NCBI GenBank assembly: GCA_946633495.1
Contig: CAMPAX010000047.1
Location: 1-13,032, forward strand
Source: an uncultured Lachnospiraceae bacterium
GTDB taxonomy: Bacteria > Bacillota > Clostridia > Lachnospirales > Lachnospiraceae
DNA length: 13,032 nucleotides
Direction of reading: 5' to 3'
In this document: one piece after another, positions 6,715 to 13,032 of the stretch
Position numbering within the stretch: the stretch's first letter is position 1
Layout: each line of letters opens with the position of its first letter
The notes under the pieces: generated by a model
Told to the model about the DNA's origin: nothing
Seen by the model: only the letters and a program-made list of their open reading frames with translations
The model's database searches: none
Made by a program: the position numbers and the translations under genes

Positions 6715-7287
6715 ATGAACGAATCCGATGAACGCTACAGCACCGCGGAAGACGCCATTTATGACGCCTTTTTTCTCCTTCTTAAGGAGAAAGAACTGGA
6801 GAAGATCACCGTATCCGATGTGATCAAAAAGGCCGGCATCGTCCGCAGTACATTTTATAATCATTATGAAAATATCCCGGCCCTGCTGGCCGCCATCGAG
6901 GATCGTACCATCCAGGACATCTTCTCTCTGATGGAAAGCTTCCACCCGAAGAATGATAAGGATATGTGCTATTCCTACTATCTGGCCATTTGTAACTATA
7001 CCCGGAAAAACCGCTTTCTTGCCCTGCTTTTGCAGAGCCCGCGAGGGGACGCTTTCTTCGAGAAGGCCATTACCATGTTCCATCGATACGTGTCCAACGT
7101 AACACGCGACACTGCAAAACCTCCCCATAAAAAGCTGGAATTTTCCTATATGATCGCCGGCGCCATCGGGACCACCCTCGGTGTTCTTCACAAATGGGCG
7201 GCGGATGATTTTGCAGCTTCCGCGGAAGAAGTCGCCGAGCTGCTGTCGAAGATCTTCCTGTCCGGGATCCTGCCGTATCTTGGCTGA
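6715..7287 (+). CDS. TetR/AcrR-type transcriptional regulator
   Basis: A 190-residue one-component regulator. Residues about 10-56 form the TetR-type DNA-binding region, with helix-turn-helix ITVSDVIKKAGIVRSTFYNHY (about 31-51), including the family-typical STFYNHYENIPAL. The remaining helical part (about 60-190) would be the ligand-binding and dimer domain; its RFLALLLQSPRGDAFFEKAI stretch (about 105-125) is the kind seen in clostridial TetR proteins with a DhaS-like C-terminal region. Length is normal for the family. GGGAG lies 8 nt before the ATG. It is divergent from the DUF4317-like gene and convergent with the ligase-carrier-condensation operon, so either could be its target. The ligand cannot be read from sequence. 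If it controls the acyl-activation operon, a fatty acid or acyl-CoA ligand would make sense, but that is inference. Confidence 0.92.
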   Translation: MNESDERYSTAEDAIYDAFFLLLKEKELEKITVSDVIKKAGIVRSTFYNHYENIPALLAAIEDRTIQDIFSLMESFHPKNDKDMCYSYYLAICNYTRKNRFLALLLQSPRGDAFFEKAITMFHRYVSNVTRDTAKPPHKKLEFSYMIAGAIGTTLGVLHKWAADDFAASAEEVAELLSKIFLSGILPYLG

Positions 7288-7345
7288 CCAGGCTCCCGCC
7301 TGGTCGTGCCCGGCGCACGACATGCGTGTTGCCGGCACGCGTGCG
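7286..7345. terminator. Cluster of GC-rich hairpins between converging genes
   Basis: GACCAGGC (7286-7293) pairs perfectly with GCCTGGTC (7298-7305) around a 4-nt loop, starting inside the TetR stop codon. Next come GTGC-CCGGC-GCAC (7306-7318) and GCGTG-TTGCCGG-CACGC (7324-7340). This 79-bp gap separates the converging TetR and ligase genes, so a shared bidirectional terminator is expected here. However, no hairpin has a U-run on either strand, so the mechanism is uncertain. Confidence 0.5.
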
Positions 7346-7366
7346 CCCCAAAGGCTGACAGGTTAT

Positions 7367-8893
7367 TTACTCATCAATCTCTGCTTCCGGACGTTTGATC
7401 TTCCCGGTGGCATTTCTATGGAAAGGATTCTTCCGGACCACCAGTCTTGTGATCTGACGATAGGTCGGCTGACGACGATTGTACTCATCCAGCATGGTCC
7501 GAAGCCCGGCCTTCACCGTCTCCTCATCCAGCGCCTTCACCTTGATCACATCCTGATCCGGATAGATCCGGGCTGTAAGGCCGTTATTCTCACCGGTCAC
7601 GATCACCTCACCCACCAATGGGCTGAGTCCCAGTTTGTTCTCAATCTCTTCCGGAGAGATATTCTCACCGTTGGACAGGATGATCAGGTTTTTCACACGT
7701 CCGTTGATGAAGAGGAATCCGTCCTCATCGATATATCCCTTATCCCCTGTGTGCAGCCATCCATCCGCCAGAGTCTCCTCCGTCTCCTTCGGCATTTTGT
7801 AATACCCCTGCATGACACTGCTGCCCTGCACCTGAATCTCACCGTCCACGAAGCGGATCTTCACATTCTGAAGCGGACGTCCGATGGAACCTGCCTTATG
7901 ATCATCGGGCATATTGGCGCTGATGACCGGAGAGCACTCGGACATTCCATAGCCCTCCAGCACTTCCACACCGTACTCCCGGAACTTCTCTATATAAAAC
8001 GGATCCAGATGTGCTCCGCCCGTGAAAATGATCTGCAGCCTGCCGCCGAATACCTGGGCCGCCACCGCTGCCTTCGGAACAGACGGATCCATAGATGCCA
8101 GTTTCTTGTAAATGGTCTCGATCATAAGAGGTACCATCAGAACAACATCCGGCTTATAGATCGACATATTCCGGATCATATGCATAAAGTTATCATTGAT
8201 GCAGACCACTGCTCCCAGGGAGAATCCCTTCAGCCAGTCCATGACCAGACAGAACGCATGATGTACCGGAAGGACGCTCATAAGGACGCATCCCGGATCC
8301 TTGTAGTACCGGACATTCTCCACGTTATTCGCAAGATTTGACTGGGTAAGCATAACCCCCTTGGCTTTTCCCGTGGTACCGGAGGTATAGATAAGCGTTC
8401 CGATCTCGGATGCCTTACAGCCTTCCACATCAGCCTCCCCTTCGCCCGATGCTTTCAGGTCTGCCAGAGTACTTACGCCCTCTGCGGCTTCTTCCTGGAG
8501 AAGCCATATCTTCTTTAACTTCGGGCATTCAGCAAAAAATGTCTCTATATAGACCGAATACTTCGGCATAAGGAACAGTGCCTCCGCATCCGCATCCTGA
8601 AGAAGCGCGACAAGGTCCTCCACCGGAAGTCCCGCATCCAGCGGAATTGCGATATTCTGACCAGTGGTTATTCCCAGATAGCTGCTGATCCAGCTTACGG
8701 AAGCGGTACCGATCAGGGAAATATGTGCCCCCTGAAATCCTTCTGCCTTTAGTCCTTTCCGGACCGCAGAGATTTTTTCTCCCAGCTCCCGATAACTGAT
8801 CTCCTTAACGTCTTTCTTCTCCAGCCAGCGTACTGCTGCAAGATCTGCGTACGAGTTTTCTGCATGATCCCAAATCTCTCTGATCGAATTCAT
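7367..8893 (-). CDS. AMP-forming acyl-activating ligase (acyl-CoA/acyl-ACP synthetase-like)
   Basis: A complete ANL-superfamily adenylating enzyme that would couple a carboxylic acid to ATP and pass the acyl-AMP to a thiol. Motifs, numbered in the 508-residue form: P-loop LIYTSGTTGKAKG (about 167-179), YGMSECSP (315-322), GWLHTGDKGYID (378-389), the hinge/A8 region NGRVKNLIILSNGENISPEEIE (397-418), and the catalytic Lys in NATGKIKR (K498). The GRVKNLIILSNGENISPEEIE and YGMSECSP forms resemble long-chain fatty-acid ligases more than amino-acid-specific NRPS adenylation domains, so a fatty acid is the favoured substrate. The neighbouring carrier protein suggests loading onto it rather than onto CoA. 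The start at 8893 was chosen because GGAGAAGG lies directly before this ATG; a TTG seven codons upstream (8914) has only a weak site. It is the last gene of the operon, 129 bp after the carrier gene. Confidence 0.9.
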   Translation of the reverse strand: MNSIREIWDHAENSYADLAAVRWLEKKDVKEISYRELGEKISAVRKGLKAEGFQGAHISLIGTASVSWISSYLGITTGQNIAIPLDAGLPVEDLVALLQDADAEALFLMPKYSVYIETFFAECPKLKKIWLLQEEAAEGVSTLADLKASGEGEADVEGCKASEIGTLIYTSGTTGKAKGVMLTQSNLANNVENVRYYKDPGCVLMSVLPVHHAFCLVMDWLKGFSLGAVVCINDNFMHMIRNMSIYKPDVVLMVPLMIETIYKKLASMDPSVPKAAVAAQVFGGRLQIIFTGGAHLDPFYIEKFREYGVEVLEGYGMSECSPVISANMPDDHKAGSIGRPLQNVKIRFVDGEIQVQGSSVMQGYYKMPKETEETLADGWLHTGDKGYIDEDGFLFINGRVKNLIILSNGENISPEEIENKLGLSPLVGEVIVTGENNGLTARIYPDQDVIKVKALDEETVKAGLRTMLDEYNRRQPTYRQITRLVVRKNPFHRNATGKIKRPEAEIDE

Positions 8894-8933
8894 TTCCTTC
8901 TCCGTTTCTGACAATCTTTTTCGTGTTTCATAC

Positions 8934-9029
8934 CTTACCGGATCACTTCGGATTTCTCCGGATCTGTGACGATCTTACCCGTTCACTTCGGTCTCTTGCG
9001 ATCCGTCATGATCTTACCCCGATCACTCT
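8934..9029 (-). repeat. 40-bp imperfect tandem repeats in the carrier-ligase spacer
   Basis: A core of the form CTTACC(C)-G-(A/T)TCACT recurs at 8934, 8974 and 9013 (period about 40). Full units are 8941-8980 and 8981-9020, roughly three-quarters identical. The last core includes the stop codon of the carrier gene, so the repeat appears to be built from that gene's 3' end. One unit creates an 8-codon frame on the minus strand (ATG at 9009, stop at 8983), probably fortuitous. Confidence 0.7.
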
Positions 9030-9262
9030 GCGTTCTCAAGCATTTTGATCGCATCGCTGATGGTATGTACATTCTGCTGCATCTCTTCCGGATCCAGCTC
9101 TACATCAAAGGTATCTTCCAGTTCTCCCAGGAAGGACATGAAATCCAGGGAACTGAGTCCCAGATCCTCCCGGAACCGCATGTCATCCTTCATATCCTCT
9201 GCCTTTACGTTACAATACTGAGCTACGATGTTCTTGAACTGCATTACCTTATCCATTGACAT
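9023..9262 (-). CDS. Discrete acyl carrier protein
   Basis: A 79-residue acidic helical protein of the acyl/peptidyl carrier type. The 4'-phosphopantetheine site is LGLSSLDFMSF, with the attachment Ser at residue 38 (the common Asp before it is Ser here). The region downstream, LEDTFDVELDPEEM, fits helix II-III of carrier proteins. It must be modified by a phosphopantetheinyl transferase, none of which is in this window. It is the middle gene of the operon: 73 bp after the condensation-like gene and 129 bp before the ligase. This position says it carries the acyl group made by the ligase to the condensation-like enzyme. It is probably not the housekeeping AcpP, which normally sits with fab genes. 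GAGG 8-9 nt upstream supports the start. DltC-like function is possible but the DltB/DltD partners are missing. Confidence 0.92.
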   Translation of the reverse strand: MSMDKVMQFKNIVAQYCNVKAEDMKDDMRFREDLGLSSLDFMSFLGELEDTFDVELDPEEMQQNVHTISDAIKMLENAE

Positions 9263-9335
9263 TTTTATATTCCTCTTCTTTCTTTACCTTATCCTTATTT
9301 GATAATCGTTTTATCTGTACGACGCTGCCTTTGGA

Positions 9336-10742
9336 TCACACACGCTCCATCAGCTCTCCGAGCTTGATGTCCGGATTGGAGATCCCGGTGAAAAGGATCC
9401 GCATCATGTAGTAATACATCAGCTCCATATCCTTCTCATTCAGTTTCACGGTCTGATAATGATAGGAGAAATTCATTCCTCCGTTCTCCGTATGTGAGAC
9501 TGTCAGGTACATCTTCTTGGTGGCTGCACCGTTGGCAAACCATTTGTTATGCATGGGGATCTTCTCGATGTACGGATTCTCTGCCCGCACCGGCAGAGGC
9601 TGATATGTAAGATAGCAGCTCTCGTAAGTGGTGTCATCCGGCGTCTTGTACCTCTTCTTCATCTCCTCGCGGATCAGAGCCGGATCATAATTGCTGTGCA
9701 TGTAGATCCGATTCTGTACGTTCTGGATCTCATAAGCCGCCGAGAGGAAATCCATATCCGCCGGAAGCACCGTCCGGCAGGGGAACATGATGGTTCTGCT
9801 TCCGCCGGAGGTCCACTCATCGTGGGTGCTTCTTCGGGATATGAAGTTCTCGATGGTGATATCTTCCTGTCCGTTATTCACCTTGGACAGATAGGTACGG
9901 ATACTGAGCAGCAGGAGGTTGGTCATGGAGATCTGATGGTTCATGCAGAAATCGATCAGCCCTCTGGTAGGTGCCGGTTCCAGCACGTAATCCTTTACAG
10001 CTACGAACAACTGCTCTCTCTCAATGTCCGCAGCGCGAAGCTTCTTATTCTTATGCTTCTTCCGTGCCTCTTCCAGTACCGACGGTCCCTGAATATCGGA
10101 GTACAGGGGCTCGCCCAAAGCGTCCAGCTGATCATCCCAAAACTTCTTGTCCTTCGCAAACCGTTTTTCATTTCCAGCCTTTGCCAGATCGTTCTGAAGC
10201 ACGGTCTCGAAGTCTGCCAGGGGTTCCGGATACTCGGAACCGAAAGCGTAATGAGTATAGAGCTTCATCAGGTCATTGACCATTACCACCAGGCCGCAGG
10301 AATCGATGAGGCGATGATCCATGTGAATGAAGAATCCGTTGTATCCCTCCGGCAGCTTCATCATGTAGACATCGCACATCGGGCGGTCATCCCCGTCCAG
10401 CGTTTCGTATGCCCACTGCTGCATCAGATCATCCGCCTCTTTCATGGTCATCCCCGAAAGATCCTTCAGCGGAATATCTCTGGTCTCCTGCGGAACGATG
10501 TACTGCTTAATGTCCCCGTTCTTGTCCGGCTTTGTAAAACGAAGCCGCATGCATCCGTATCTCTGATATTCCATCTGGATACATTTCTTCAGAAGGCCGA
10601 AGTCCAGCTCTGCTTTCAGTGAAGCAATGATGCTGACGCCGGATACCTGCTGCGTCTTGTACTCACGGATCCATTGATAATGCATGTTCTGTGCAGCAAC
10701 CAGCGGATACTCATTTCGATTTTCTTTTTTTCTCGCGCTCAT
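9336..10742 (-). CDS. Stand-alone condensation-domain-like acyltransferase
   Basis: A 468-residue protein with the layout of the condensation / carrier-dependent acyltransferase fold (NRPS C domains, PapA-type and WS/DGAT-like relatives). The active-site HHxxxDG motif appears as DHRLIDS (residues 142-148): the catalytic His143 and Asp147 are kept, while the first His is Asp and the final Gly is Ser. The later ISRRSTHDEW...RTIMFPCRT (about 301-324) fits the latch/floor motif region of C domains. There is no attached adenylation or carrier domain, so it must work with the discrete carrier and ligase downstream. It would form an ester or amide between the carrier-bound acyl group and an acceptor that is not identifiable here. 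GGAGG about 10 nt upstream supports the start. It is the first gene of the operon, behind its own promoter. No signal peptide is present, so it is cytoplasmic or membrane-peripheral. Confidence 0.8.
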   Translation of the reverse strand: MSARKKENRNEYPLVAAQNMHYQWIREYKTQQVSGVSIIASLKAELDFGLLKKCIQMEYQRYGCMRLRFTKPDKNGDIKQYIVPQETRDIPLKDLSGMTMKEADDLMQQWAYETLDGDDRPMCDVYMMKLPEGYNGFFIHMDHRLIDSCGLVVMVNDLMKLYTHYAFGSEYPEPLADFETVLQNDLAKAGNEKRFAKDKKFWDDQLDALGEPLYSDIQGPSVLEEARKKHKNKKLRAADIEREQLFVAVKDYVLEPAPTRGLIDFCMNHQISMTNLLLLSIRTYLSKVNNGQEDITIENFISRRSTHDEWTSGGSRTIMFPCRTVLPADMDFLSAAYEIQNVQNRIYMHSNYDPALIREEMKKRYKTPDDTTYESCYLTYQPLPVRAENPYIEKIPMHNKWFANGAATKKMYLTVSHTENGGMNFSYHYQTVKLNEKDMELMYYYMMRILFTGISNPDIKLGELMERV

Positions 10743-10802
10743 TTCAGTGATTCCTCCCTGGGTTCCCTCTCTTTGTTTTGCTCTTTCCGTTTGACAGCCG
10801 TG

Positions 10803-10831
10803 ACTTTATCACAGGTGTTTTTCGGTTTCAA
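10803..10831 (-). promoter_or_regulatory. Promoter of the condensation-carrier-ligase operon
   Basis: On the minus strand: TTGAAA (10826-10831), 17-bp spacer, TAAAGT (10803-10808). It predicts a leader of about 50 nt with the ribosome binding site GGGAGG near the ATG at 10742. The -35 box is near consensus and the -10 box moderate, which fits a regulated promoter. Confidence 0.55.
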
Positions 10832-10876
10832 TACCCGTTCGGACTTAATGAACACATTTCAAAAAATGACCACAAC

Positions 10877-10909
10877 ATATCAAACACTGACCCGAAAAGT
10901 GTTTGATAT
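10877..10909. promoter_or_regulatory. 33-bp perfect inverted repeat upstream of the operon promoter (candidate operator)
   Basis: ATATCAAACACT (10877-10888) and AGTGTTTGATAT (10898-10909) are perfect complements, 12 bp each, separated by 9 bp. It lies 45 bp upstream of the -35 box. As RNA it could fold, but no U-run follows on either strand, which speaks against a terminator and for a dimeric-regulator site. A half-site, ATATCAAAC, recurs at 12016-12024 upstream of the hydrolase gene. Confidence 0.6.
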
Positions 10910-10945
10910 CTTTCCCCTGCGGAAGCGATCTCCGTTAAAAAGCTT

Positions 10946-10988
10946 AAAAAAGCGCCGGATACCTTTAACTTGTATGTCTGATTCCGGC
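10946..10988 (-). terminator. Probable terminator overlapping the end of the alpha/beta hydrolase gene
   Basis: GCCGGA inside the last codons (10983-10988) pairs with TCCGGC (10954-10959), followed on the minus strand by GCTTTTTT. The 6-bp stem has a long loop that includes the stop codon. It is moderate in strength but well placed to separate the hydrolase transcript from the downstream operon. Confidence 0.5.
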
Positions 10989-11975
10989 CTTGTCATACCG
11001 CTCGAAAAACTCCGTCAGCTTCCCCTGATACAGTTCCGGCGCTGCATAATAACTGCAAAGATGCATCGCGCCGGGGATCAGGACCAGTTCCTTCGGAGCG
11101 CGGCAGAGTTCAAAGTTCCGCACGGTATTCTCAGGCTGAACATAGGTATCCGCCTCACCATGGAAGAACAGAACCGGACGTGTATTCTTCTTCAGCGCTT
11201 CTGTCGTATCCGTTTCCTTCATATGAAAATGCCCGAAGAGCCTGCAGAACAGATTTAACCTTAGCAGCAGTGCGCCGATCCGGTGAAAATGAAACCATTC
11301 GGCGGCCAGATCTCGCAGCTGCTGTTTCATGGAATGGAATCCACAGTCCGCGATCAGCCCCTTCACTTCCTCCGGCAGTTCGTGTCCCGCTGAAAGCAGT
11401 ACCGTTGTTGCTCCCATCGACTGCCCGTAAAGATATATGGGAAGCTTTTGATCTGCATTTTCAGCCTGAACCCGTTTCAGCCAGTCCAGCACATCGTACT
11501 GTTCCTTTGCTCCAAATGTGATATAGGTGCCCCCACTCTCTCCGCAGCAGCGCTGATCCACAAAGAGGAGACTGGTTTCATGGTCGTGCAGAAACCTGGC
11601 GGCTCCCGAAATGCTTCCGAACCGGTTTCCCCGGTATCCATGGAAAAGAAGAACGATCCGCTTTGCATTCTCTGCCGGGAGCCAGGAAGCGTGCAGCCGC
11701 TTCCCGTCTCTGCTGTCTATATACCACTCCTGTACCGGCTGCTCCATACACCAGGATTTTGCAGCCTCATACTCTTCTTCGAACCAATGCCTTGGGTGAT
11801 TCGTCTGGGTGTGATTTAATTTTGACCAGCCTGGTTTCTTCTCCCCGCTCTTTTCCTCTTTTTTCACATAGGTCATATAATGGAAGAATGGCCAGCCCAT
11901 GGCTGTATACAAGACTCCCCCGATCGCCACCAGTCCGACAGCTTTACCAAAAAGGCTTTTTTTACTCATTTCCAT
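10965..11975 (-). CDS. Membrane-anchored alpha/beta hydrolase (serine hydrolase)
   Basis: A 336-residue alpha/beta-hydrolase-fold protein of the clostridial DUF/COG1073-like type. Residues about 11-36 are hydrophobic and look like an uncleaved N-terminal membrane anchor, followed by a charged linker (KKEEKSGEKK). Catalytic elements: oxyanion HGYRG (112-116), nucleophile elbow GQSMG with Ser186, acid Asp276 in HGEADTYV, and His305 in GAMHLCSY. The fold marker DQRCCGESGG (140-149) is typical of the family. The substrate (lipid, ester, peptide) is unknown. Two starts are possible: the ATG at 11975 lies only 3 nt after AGGA, and the ATG at 11969 lies 9 nt after it, so the second may be the real one. 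It follows the partial membrane-protein gene by 58 bp and may be co-transcribed with it. Placement upstream of the acyl-transfer operon suggests, but does not show, a link to lipid metabolism. Confidence 0.88.
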   Translation of the reverse strand: MEMSKKSLFGKAVGLVAIGGVLYTAMGWPFFHYMTYVKKEEKSGEKKPGWSKLNHTQTNHPRHWFEEEYEAAKSWCMEQPVQEWYIDSRDGKRLHASWLPAENAKRIVLLFHGYRGNRFGSISGAARFLHDHETSLLFVDQRCCGESGGTYITFGAKEQYDVLDWLKRVQAENADQKLPIYLYGQSMGATTVLLSAGHELPEEVKGLIADCGFHSMKQQLRDLAAEWFHFHRIGALLLRLNLFCRLFGHFHMKETDTTEALKKNTRPVLFFHGEADTYVQPENTVRNFELCRAPKELVLIPGAMHLCSYYAAPELYQGKLTEFFERYDKAGIRHTS

Positions 11976-12015
11976 CCGTCCTGTCCATCATTTTGATCAG
12001 ATCGGTCCCTATCCG

Positions 12016-12024
12016 ATATCAAAC
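12016..12024. promoter_or_regulatory. Half-site matching the operon inverted repeat
   Basis: ATATCAAAC, identical to nine bases of each arm of the 10877-10909 inverted repeat, lies in the 58-bp gap before the alpha/beta hydrolase gene. Only one arm is present, and a near match (ATATCAAAT) also occurs inside the symporter coding sequence, so chance is a real possibility. Confidence 0.25.
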
Positions 12025-12033
12025 TTTTCTTCG

Positions 12034-13032
12034 TTACATCATGTACAGCCATGCAAACTTCGCCTTATCATACACCAGATAGGTTTTCTTATCCTTCTTG
12101 TCCTTTTTTTGCTCTCCGGATCCGGACACACCCACGACCACTCCGTCATAACCGGCAGGTGCAAGGATTGTAAATGTGACTGTCAGGTGCTTATCATTTC
12201 CGTCCTGATAATCATAAAGATACCAGATGTACACCCATTTCCGTGTACCGTCCACCGTGATCTTGCCCCGGTAGTATTCCTCATCATAGGAATCCACCTT
12301 CTTCTCCAGCGAATCTTCAAAAAGATCCACATTATACCAGTCCGTCATCCACGGCTGAAGCTCGGCGCCCTCCTCATCAAAGGATGATGCATCGTCAAAA
12401 TCGATCTCCAAAGTAGCGGTTTTATGCTCGTAGCCGGAAAGCTTCATATTATTTTCGTTTCCGAAATCGATGATCCCCTCAGATACGGGGTTTACCTCAT
12501 AATTTGTCCACTCAACCGAAGCAGTACTTCCTGACGCAGTCGTAACGGTCTTTTTCTTCCCCTGTTCCAGATTCGTCTTCATTCCGTACTTTTTGAAAGA
12601 TTTGTCATTCGGATCCCCTGTTTCTTTTTCTGTGTTTTTTTCCGTATCCTTTTCCGTAGCCTTCTCTGTTGCAGCCTGAATCTCTTCCGTCGCAGTGAAG
12701 GGAGCCTCCGTCTCGGTTTCCGTTATCGGTTCTGTCTCCTCCTCCGTATCGGCGTCAGTTTCGTCTTCTGTCAGAACCTCTGTCAGATCAAAGATATCTT
12801 TTTCCGTCCCGTTCAATCCCATAGGATCTTGTTCCGTACTGCTGTCAGCGGAAGTTTTTCCGTCCTCATCTTTATTCCTTAATACTCCCGGCCACAGGAA
12901 AAGAATCACCAACAACGCGATCACCGCCACAGAAGCGGAAATGATTCCGATGATCATCCATTTTCGATATTTCTTCGAGTGTTTCCCACCGGGGCCGCCC
13001 GGGCCACCCGGACCACCCATTCCATTGGGGCC
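12034..13032 (-). CDS. Membrane protein with acidic Thr/Glu linker, 5' end outside the window
   Basis: I do not recognise a named family. The frame stays open to the window edge (Gly-Pro-Asn-Gly precede the first ATG at 13020). That ATG has no ribosome binding site, so the gene very likely starts further right. Numbered from the ATG at 13020: a Gly/Pro-rich stretch (GGPGGPGGPGG, 2-12), a basic patch (KHSKKYRK), and one transmembrane helix (about 22-44, ending FLWPG). Next is a long acidic low-complexity linker with TEK/TET repeats (about 50-140), then a C-terminal beta-rich-looking domain of about 185 residues ending in KFAWLYMM. The layout suggests a single-pass protein with cytoplasmic Gly/Pro-rich N-terminus and an extracellular domain on a stalk. 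Clostridial proteins of this layout often begin with a zinc ribbon, which cannot be checked here. It lies 58 bp upstream of the hydrolase gene with no strong terminator between. Confidence 0.8.
   Translation of the reverse strand, partial: GPNGMGGPGGPGGPGGKHSKKYRKWMIIGIISASVAVIALLVILFLWPGVLRNKDEDGKTSADSSTEQDPMGLNGTEKDIFDLTEVLTEDETDADTEEETEPITETETEAPFTATEEIQAATEKATEKDTEKNTEKETGDPNDKSFKKYGMKTNLEQGKKKTVTTASGSTASVEWTNYEVNPVSEGIIDFGNENNMKLSGYEHKTATLEIDFDDASSFDEEGAELQPWMTDWYNVDLFEDSLEKKVDSYDEEYYRGKITVDGTRKWVYIWYLYDYQDGNDKHLTVTFTILAPAGYDGVVVGVSGSGEQKKDKKDKKTYLVYDKAKFAWLYMM

Noticed and set aside
6574..7338. 254-codon minus-strand open frame
   Set aside because: Antisense to the TetR-type gene, whose helix-turn-helix and ribosome binding site are clear.
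7181..8341. 386-codon plus-strand open frame
   Set aside because: Antisense to the ligase and overlapping the TetR gene end; the minus-strand frame has full ANL-family motifs, while this one has no recognisable domain.
7367..9262. dlt-type D-alanylation operon (ligase plus small carrier)
   Set aside because: The ligase motifs look like fatty-acid ligases, a condensation-like enzyme replaces DltB/DltD, and no membrane O-acyltransferase is present.

Overview
The window looks like chromosomal DNA of a low-to-mid GC anaerobic Firmicute, most likely a gut Clostridia of the Lachnospiraceae type. This is inferred from the family mix (choline-binding-type cell-wall repeats fused to a SleB-like hydrolase, VanZ, a DUF4317-like protein, FIST-GGDEF), strong Shine-Dalgarno sites, sigma-A-type promoters, and short genes with intergenic hairpins. 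I see no rRNA, tRNA, CRISPR array, transposase or phage gene. Most genes lie on the minus strand.

Left part (1-3633): a 33-bp tandem repeat sits at the edge, followed by a strong terminator and a secreted cell-wall hydrolase (minus). A divergent, AT-rich promoter region follows, then a VanZ-family membrane protein (plus) with a textbook terminator, then a sodium:solute symporter (minus) driven by a perfect-consensus promoter.

Middle (3634-7287): a hairpin-containing intergenic stretch, then a FIST sensor fused to a GGDEF diguanylate cyclase (minus), a short DUF4317-like protein (minus), and a divergently transcribed TetR-type regulator (plus).

Right part (7288-13032): the most interesting segment is a three-gene minus-strand operon. 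In transcription order it encodes a stand-alone condensation-domain-like acyltransferase, a discrete acyl carrier protein, and an AMP-forming acyl-activating ligase. Together these form a dissociated adenylation / carrier / condensation set that could activate a carboxylic (probably fatty) acid, load it on the carrier and transfer it to an unknown acceptor. The operon has its own promoter, with a 33-bp perfect inverted repeat 45 bp upstream of the -35 box. The TetR gene converges on the operon's far end and is a candidate regulator. Upstream lie a membrane-anchored alpha/beta hydrolase and a membrane protein with an acidic Thr/Glu-rich linker, whose gene runs off the right edge of the window.

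Product, substrate and acceptor of the condensation/carrier/ligase operon cannot be read from sequence alone. No phosphopantetheinyl transferase is present in the window to arm the carrier.
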